Below are positions 59,320 through 64,000 of a stretch of DNA of 64,000 bases, piece by piece. Positions within the stretch are counted from its first letter, which is position 1. Every line of letters begins with the position of its first letter. The stretch comes from Desulfocucumis sp964643075 (GTDB lineage: Bacteria > Bacillota > Desulfotomaculia > Desulfotomaculales > Desulfocucumaceae), in NCBI GenBank assembly GCA_964643075.1, contig CAZXQO010000012.1, positions 29,567-93,566 of the forward strand, written 5' to 3'. A program made the position numbers and the translations under genes. Under the pieces are notes generated by a model that had not been told where the DNA came from, did no database searches, and worked only from the letters and a program-made list of their open reading frames with translations.

Positions 59320-60039
59320 TTAAATCATATTTATTAATTTTAACATTGTATTTGTGTTTTTCTGAAACTCATATGGAACTTTAGTTTCCTCTGTAATCCA
59401 CCCTAGATTATGAATATCATGGAGTAGTTTGTCCATGTGTATATATCTCTGACATTCAAAATCAACAGTTGGAAATATCCTTATTTCATCACTGGTTACA
59501 CGCATCAATTCTCGAATAGTTTTTAGATGAAATTCATAATCTAATCTGTCTGCATATAAAAAAAGAAAATTTGCTGAAAGCGTCATTTCAAACTCATTAT
59601 CATCAAATGGTAAGCTGGGTAAAATAGCCGGTACATAACGGTTTTCCTTTCCAAACTGTTCCATGTCAGTTATACACTCATTTAAGGCCTGTTTTCGCAC
59701 TTTTTCTAAATCGTCAAGTGACTTAAAATAATCCCATAAAAAATTTTCTTGAATTTCAGCTCTTTTCATATTTGACATAGTAATTTCTATATCTTTTAAA
59801 CCTTTTAGTTCGAGTGCCTCTATCGAGTAAAAATAAGCAATATCACATGCAGTAACATTTATTCCAATTTGGTTCGATAATGCTGTAAATGCACATGCGC
59901 CTGCCGGACAATCTAATATTCTACGCCCAATCAATTCTTCTTTCGTAATGTTAAACATACGCATATATTCATCCCATACCCGGCCAATAAAAACAATGCC
60001 TTTTAAATCCCATTTACAACTGACCTCTGCTTTGCTCAT
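59320..60039 (-). CDS. Class I SAM-dependent methyltransferase (unassigned substrate)
   Basis: 239 residues. Motif I region LIGRRILDCPAGACAFTALSNQIGINVTACDIAYFY is the SAM pocket with the acidic residue after the third strand. A middle helix bundle (about 100-140, WDYFKSLDDLEKVRKQALNECITDMEQF) follows, then LPFDDNEFEMTLSANFLFLYADRLDYEFHLKTIRELMRVTSDEIRIFP, resembling motif IV/post I. A+T-rich codons differ from the dcw genes, suggesting acquisition. No neighbour hints at the substrate. Confidence 0.75.
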   Translation of the reverse strand: MSKAEVSCKWDLKGIVFIGRVWDEYMRMFNITKEELIGRRILDCPAGACAFTALSNQIGINVTACDIAYFYSIEALELKGLKDIEITMSNMKRAEIQENFLWDYFKSLDDLEKVRKQALNECITDMEQFGKENRYVPAILPSLPFDDNEFEMTLSANFLFLYADRLDYEFHLKTIRELMRVTSDEIRIFPTVDFECQRYIHMDKLLHDIHNLGWITEETKVPYEFQKNTNTMLKLINMI

Positions 60040-60212
60040 CTCAACTCACCTTATCCTTTCTAAACTAATTTAAGTCTTGGGAATAGAGACAATGCACTAG
60101 TAAACTCTATTTTCTTAATAAACCGTCATAATTATTTAGCACAGTACCGCCGGCATGGGAAAAAATCCATCGTATATTTGGGTATAGTTCCAGAACCCCA
60201 TCATACAATAGA

Positions 60213-60935
60213 TTAAAGATCACCTTTCTTCAAACCAAGTGGCATATTTTTTATTTCAGAGGCTTTTCTTTGATTAATATGGCCTGCCGCAACCATAGAC
60301 TGTAATACCTCCCATTGACGGGACCGTGCTGCCTGGTAGTTTTTAAACGGGTCAAGATAATTGGGGGCTTGAGGCAATCCGGCCAGTAGAGTACACTGGG
60401 CAACATTCAGGTCAGCTACCGGTTTATAAAAGAAAACTCTGGCAGCAGCATTAATGCCACAAGCCCCGTGGCCGAAATATACACTGTTTAAATACATAGC
60501 CAGGATATCGTCTTTAGAAAAATCACTAGTAATCATCACTGCCAGAATCATTTCTTTTAATTTGCGGGAAATGGTTTTTTGATCAGTAAGAAAGAGCTGT
60601 CTGGCAAGTTGTTGCGTTATCGTGCTGCCACCCTCCAAGTATTTGCCACTCATTAAATCTCTGATCAGTGAACGTCCGGTTCCTTGAATGCTAATACCCG
60701 GATTTGTATAAAAACTACGGTCTTCAGTGTCGATAATAGCTTGCTGTAGAGGTTTGGGTATTTGAGATAAAGGAACAATTGTTTCCCTGTTGGTATGTGC
60801 CTTAGATTCCACAAGAGCAGGCAATGCATGTACCACCGGTTGCTCTTTAATTATGATGACCGCTATTAGAAAAGATATAACAACTACTAACAGTAAGAAC
60901 ATCTTAAATAATTTTTTATACATTTTGTCTCCCAT
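60213..60935 (-). CDS. Monofunctional peptidoglycan glycosyltransferase (GT51)
   Basis: 240 residues: N-terminal transmembrane helix (about 9-28) and a GT51 domain with the catalytic Glu in IDTEDRSFYTNPGIS, GGSTITQQLARQLFLTDQKTISRKLKEMILAVMI, DDILAMYLNSVYFGHGACGI, and LLAGLPQAPNYLDPF. No transpeptidase domain, so it is MtgA-like. Slightly short; start at the ATG following GGGAGAC-like sequence. It stands apart from the mur cluster and is probably an accessory polymerase. Confidence 0.9.
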   Translation of the reverse strand: MGDKMYKKLFKMFLLLVVVISFLIAVIIIKEQPVVHALPALVESKAHTNRETIVPLSQIPKPLQQAIIDTEDRSFYTNPGISIQGTGRSLIRDLMSGKYLEGGSTITQQLARQLFLTDQKTISRKLKEMILAVMITSDFSKDDILAMYLNSVYFGHGACGINAAARVFFYKPVADLNVAQCTLLAGLPQAPNYLDPFKNYQAARSRQWEVLQSMVAAGHINQRKASEIKNMPLGLKKGDL

Positions 60936-61057
60936 ATATCAAAGAATGATACGGAATCAGGGCCGAGGTTTTATTTAATTTGCAAAAACCCTACTATCTA
61001 AAGTCTTGTTTGGCATTCTCATCGCCGAGCCATTATATATAGGTTAAAAAGAACAAT

Positions 61058-61555
61058 TCAATCAATTAACAAAAAACCATAGCGATTTTGTGTATCATCT
61101 TTGTTTTGGAGTACCTCGCAGGGCAATCCTAAGCTTCTTGCTGTTTTATATACATCTATACCAAAAAGTTGATCGCACGGCCTTACTTTATCTGGATTAG
61201 AACACGGTTCCCCTCTTTCTACATTACACGACTCGCATATATTACAATAGCGAACAGCAAAAGCAAAATAATAACCATCCAAGAAAGCAGTTCTTTCAAG
61301 TTTAAGCAGTGCTTTACTCAATTCCCTGGCATTATGTGAATGAACTATAAGAATATGGTTATATCTCTTAATCATATCAACTCGTTCTAAGTATATTGTA
61401 TTTCTGCTACTGCATTTTATACTTTCCTTGGAAAAATCTTCGCAACCCCATCGGCATTTTAGAATTGCTCTTATATCAAAATAAATATTTTCAGGTGAAA
61501 TAATCATAGCATTAAGCATATTAAATTCCTTTGCTAAGTTAATATATTTAATCAT
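61058..61555 (-). CDS. DUF2284 predicted metal-binding protein
   Basis: 165 residues. Cysteine pattern LKCRWGCEDFSKESIKC at about 33-49 and YCNICESCNVERGEPCSNPDKVRPCDQLFGIDVYKTARSLGLPCEVL at about 102-150 match DUF2284. Probably binds a metal or Fe-S centre; function unknown. A+T-rich, single gene. Confidence 0.8.
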   Translation of the reverse strand: MIKYINLAKEFNMLNAMIISPENIYFDIRAILKCRWGCEDFSKESIKCSSRNTIYLERVDMIKRYNHILIVHSHNARELSKALLKLERTAFLDGYYFAFAVRYCNICESCNVERGEPCSNPDKVRPCDQLFGIDVYKTARSLGLPCEVLQNKDDTQNRYGFLLID

Positions 61556-61996
61556 TATAAAAACTCATCTCCTCTATCCTTATTTGGGTAGTATTTTGTC
61601 ATTTTTAAATAATAATTATAATAGCTATTAAGTACATTTAATGTATAGTATAATCTACCCGTTATTATAAATTCGTTAAAATGCATTTTCAATTTTAGAT
61701 AACCATTTATATGCCTTATCGTAATTATTGAAAAAATACTTTGTCTCTGTGAAAAACGTATTATTTAGGGCATTTATTATTTCTCCAACACAACCAACAA
61801 CCGCAGCAATTGCAATACAATTTTATTGGTAAATAATTTAATTTTATCTGATGATATAGTTTTCTGCTGATTTTTCAGATGCCAGACAATTTATATAAAA
61901 AATATTATCCAACTTCTGATGTTTTCTCTTTAGATGTTTTTCTTTTTGAATTACACACAAAAGTACCACGCAAGCTGTTCAGTAAATATAGCAGCC
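61556..61996. other. A+T-rich intergenic DNA
   Basis: 441 bp without a credible ORF on either strand and no clear hairpin followed by T run. Possibly a 5' region of the DUF2284 gene and 3' region of the beta-propeller gene. Confidence 0.5.
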
Positions 61997-63406
61997 TTAG
62001 TTATGCATATTTAACAACACAGCGTTGTTAGCCTGATCCCAGGAAACCTGATAGCCGAAAACCTGGGCAAAAAACCTGGCAGGAATACATATTCTACCAT
62101 TCACGTCAATAGGTGTTACATCCATTTGCTTAGTGCTGCCGTCCACCATGTAAGTGCTGCTTCCCAATTTAAAAATGATGGTGTGTCCGTCGTAATTGAA
62201 AGCAGCAGTATTGTTATTATGATTCCAAACTATATCGCTGTCATCCATACCGAAGACGTAACCCATAGCGCGAATGCCCATATACGTGCGCCCGTTTTCA
62301 CTAAAAGGCGCAACATCTGTATTGTTGGCAACACCACCAGAGATATATTGTTTACTGCCAATAGTAAATTTTATAGTATTTGGTAATATTCCTGGTATCG
62401 TCATACCCCACACGCCGTTACCCGTTGTTCCGATATATAATGTATCATTAGTCACGATAAGACAATTAACATTAACATGATTGTCATTTGGTACATCTCC
62501 TATTTGTGACCATTCAGAACCATTCCAGGACCACACCCCATCATCTGAACCTGCATATAATTTTCCATTAAACATGGCATTACTACCATCATTGGCCATG
62601 AGCATTTGACCGGCGGGTCCGAAATCATCTGGAATTGAAGAACGGTTTCGCTTATCAACCTCGGACCAATTGGAACCATCCCATGCCCATAAGCCATGAC
62701 CCCCGGCGTATACTTTGCCATCTACTGTAAATAAATGAGAGGCAAACCCAGCATTTACTGAAACAACTGCAATGGAATTACACAAATCACCCACTTGAGA
62801 CCAATTAGAACCATCCCATGCCCATACCCCACCCTGTGTCCCTGCATACACTGTTTTATTTACTGCCAGAAGGCTTTGTACAGAATATGTGGTCTTTGGC
62901 AAGCCGGTAGAACCACCCACTTGTGACCAGTTGGAGCCGTCCCACGACCATACACCGCTTGAATATGTCCCGGCATATAAAATGCCATTCGCTTCGAGAA
63001 GACAGTTAATTGAGTCACCAAATTGATCCTTGATTTTCCCCAACTGCGACCAGTTGGAGCCATCCCATACCCACACGCCAGCAGAATCTGTTCCTGCATA
63101 CAATAAACCATTTATTGAAAATAAACTAAAGACCCCACCCATATTCACCGAGTTTCCAACTCGAATCCAGGAAGAACCATTCCAAGCTCTCACACCATCG
63201 TTTGTCCCGGCATACAATGTCCCGTTGACTGTAATAAAACTATATACACTATTATAAACCCAAGCAGCATTGCCACCATTAGGTACGACATCCCATAGCC
63301 CTCCTACCTGTGACCACCTATTCGGTGGTCCTGCCGCATATCCCGGAACAACTGTCACGAATAACATTACCGCCATCAGAACCAAGGCAATAATCATCTT
63401 TTTCAC
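61997..63406 (-). CDS. Secreted beta-propeller protein with copper-amine-oxidase-like N domain
   Basis: 469 residues from a GTG at 63406 (GGAGGG 9 nt upstream). A signal peptide (about 1-25, ending GYA) is followed by seven repeats of about 40 residues built on LYAGT-x-GVWxWDGSNWSQVG, consistent with a seven-bladed propeller. A C-terminal stalk module of about 110 residues (IKFTIGSKQYISGG ... MDVTPIDVNGRICIPARFFAQVFGYQVSWDQANNAVLL) is the copper amine oxidase N-terminal-like domain common on surface proteins of clostridia. No active site seen; probably an extracellular binding or scaffold protein. Confidence 0.85.
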   Translation of the reverse strand: MKKMIIALVLMAVMLFVTVVPGYAAGPPNRWSQVGGLWDVVPNGGNAAWVYNSVYSFITVNGTLYAGTNDGVRAWNGSSWIRVGNSVNMGGVFSLFSINGLLYAGTDSAGVWVWDGSNWSQLGKIKDQFGDSINCLLEANGILYAGTYSSGVWSWDGSNWSQVGGSTGLPKTTYSVQSLLAVNKTVYAGTQGGVWAWDGSNWSQVGDLCNSIAVVSVNAGFASHLFTVDGKVYAGGHGLWAWDGSNWSEVDKRNRSSIPDDFGPAGQMLMANDGSNAMFNGKLYAGSDDGVWSWNGSEWSQIGDVPNDNHVNVNCLIVTNDTLYIGTTGNGVWGMTIPGILPNTIKFTIGSKQYISGGVANNTDVAPFSENGRTYMGIRAMGYVFGMDDSDIVWNHNNNTAAFNYDGHTIIFKLGSSTYMVDGSTKQMDVTPIDVNGRICIPARFFAQVFGYQVSWDQANNAVLLNMHN

Positions 63407-63433
63407 AAACAAACCCTCCCTATCCTTTTTCAT

Positions 63434-63870
63434 GTTATGACTATCCAGTTATCTAATAAAAATCTCTCCCTTGAAAATTGTCACAGCTTCACCATTTAGA
63501 ATAACTCTGTCTCCGCTCCATACACACCACTACCTTTTGTAACGTCTTCAAACCTTTCACTACATTTATCACATGTCATAAACATTCTTTCATAGTAGAT
63601 TGAAAAACAATCACGCCTGTTAACGTACCCAAAATATACTGCGTTTTAATTAGAACTGGAAAAATTTTAACAATAAATTTCTTAATATGCAAATATAAAT
63701 ATTTAAACTTGACAAAAGGTGCCTTAGAGTCTGACAAATTAATTATGCAATCCTAAAAGGGGGACTTGGTGGTTACATAATAAAACGAGATTCGACATTA
63801 TTCCCGAAGGAGATTAACCCTTTAATATATAAAGAATATGGTACTAAACTAAGTAAGGAAGGGTTTATTA
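63434..63870. other. A+T-rich intergenic DNA
   Basis: No credible gene. TTGACA at 63710-63715 has no matching -10 at normal spacing. Confidence 0.4.
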
Positions 63871-63993
63871 ATGAAAGAATTAGAAATGTTAGAGCCTATT
63901 AAGAGAATGTTTATAAGAATGTTTCCACCTTGCAGAGGTCCTTACTTAGGGCTTGCTGAACCGATCCTCATTTCAACAAAAACAACCTTATGA
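63871..63993 (+). CDS. Possible 40-residue ORF
   Basis: ATG with GGAAGG 8 nt upstream; MKELEMLEPIKRMFIRMFPP, CRGPYLGLAEPILISTKTTL. No family recognised. It may be a truncated gene start or chance. Confidence 0.3.
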   Translation: MKELEMLEPIKRMFIRMFPPCRGPYLGLAEPILISTKTTL

Positions 63994-64000
63994 TGGTCTA

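Noticed and set aside
1..64000. rRNA, tRNA, CRISPR arrays, complete insertion sequences
   Set aside because: None seen by eye. The repeats found are not regularly spaced and no intact transposase ORF is present.

Overview
The window looks like the chromosome of an anaerobic, spore-forming, low-to-mid G+C Firmicute of the Peptococcaceae type (Desulfotomaculum/Pelotomaculum relatives). The evidence is a spoIIGA-sigE-sigG block next to ftsZ, spoIIR, ylmC and spoVD, a class III (oxygen-sensitive) ribonucleotide reductase, a DNPR-type MurE implying meso-diaminopimelate peptidoglycan, and the DUF881/Sbp/DUF881/ftsA/ftsZ gene order usual in that group. The species assignment is inference. Almost every gene from 54.5 kb down to position 1 is on the minus strand, so the map reads from right to left.

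From 54.5 to 32 kb lies the division and cell wall (dcw) cluster: mraZ (with its own three-repeat operator), rsmH, ftsL, spoVD, murE, murF, mraY, murD, ftsW/spoVE, murG, murC, murB, murA, a small unknown gene, ftsQ, two DUF881 genes flanking no other gene, sbp, ftsA and ftsZ. It continues into spoIIGA, sigE, sigG, spoIIR and ylmC (32-27.7 kb). sigG and spoIIR each carry a near-perfect sigma-F/sigma-G type promoter. Then come nrdR-nrdD-nrdG (nrdD is split by a 471-residue LAGLIDADG intein), a LysM/BsuPI-like protein, fmdB (plus strand), an RNA-processing type metallo-beta-lactamase, pgeF (ylmD) and an orphan PhoB/PhoP-type response regulator.

From 18 to 8.6 kb the conserved ylm order (ylmD-ylmE-sepF-ylmG-ylmH-ileS) is interrupted by a roughly 10 kb cassette. 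It holds a histidine kinase and a sigma-54 activator, a TauE/TIGR02186/small membrane protein operon, three related two-CBS proteins on the opposite strand, and a stand-alone pstB. I find two matching sigma-54 promoters (TGGCAT-N5-TTGCT), each preceded by a pair of similar palindromic operators with the same 23 bp centre spacing: one set drives the TauE operon, the other the divergent CBS operon. This self-contained regulon is the best candidate for an undescribed system.

From 8.6 kb to 0.9 kb the ylm cluster resumes: an HlyD-like protein, yggS (ylmE), sepF, proC, yggT (ylmG), ylmH, yggU and ileS, the last behind a T-box. At the left edge a pstS lipoprotein gene leaves the window behind a striking Pho box of five 11-bp-spaced repeats.

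Right of mraZ (54.6-64 kb) is a lower-G+C accessory region with decaying genes (cupin fragment, internally deleted methyltransferase, ORF remnant after an ECF sigma gene, tyrosine recombinase fragment) mixed with intact plsC, an MtaD-type deaminase, a methyltransferase, a monofunctional glycosyltransferase, a DUF2284 protein and a secreted beta-propeller protein. Two families of dispersed palindromic repeats are scattered through intergenic DNA. I saw no rRNA, tRNA, CRISPR array or intact insertion sequence.
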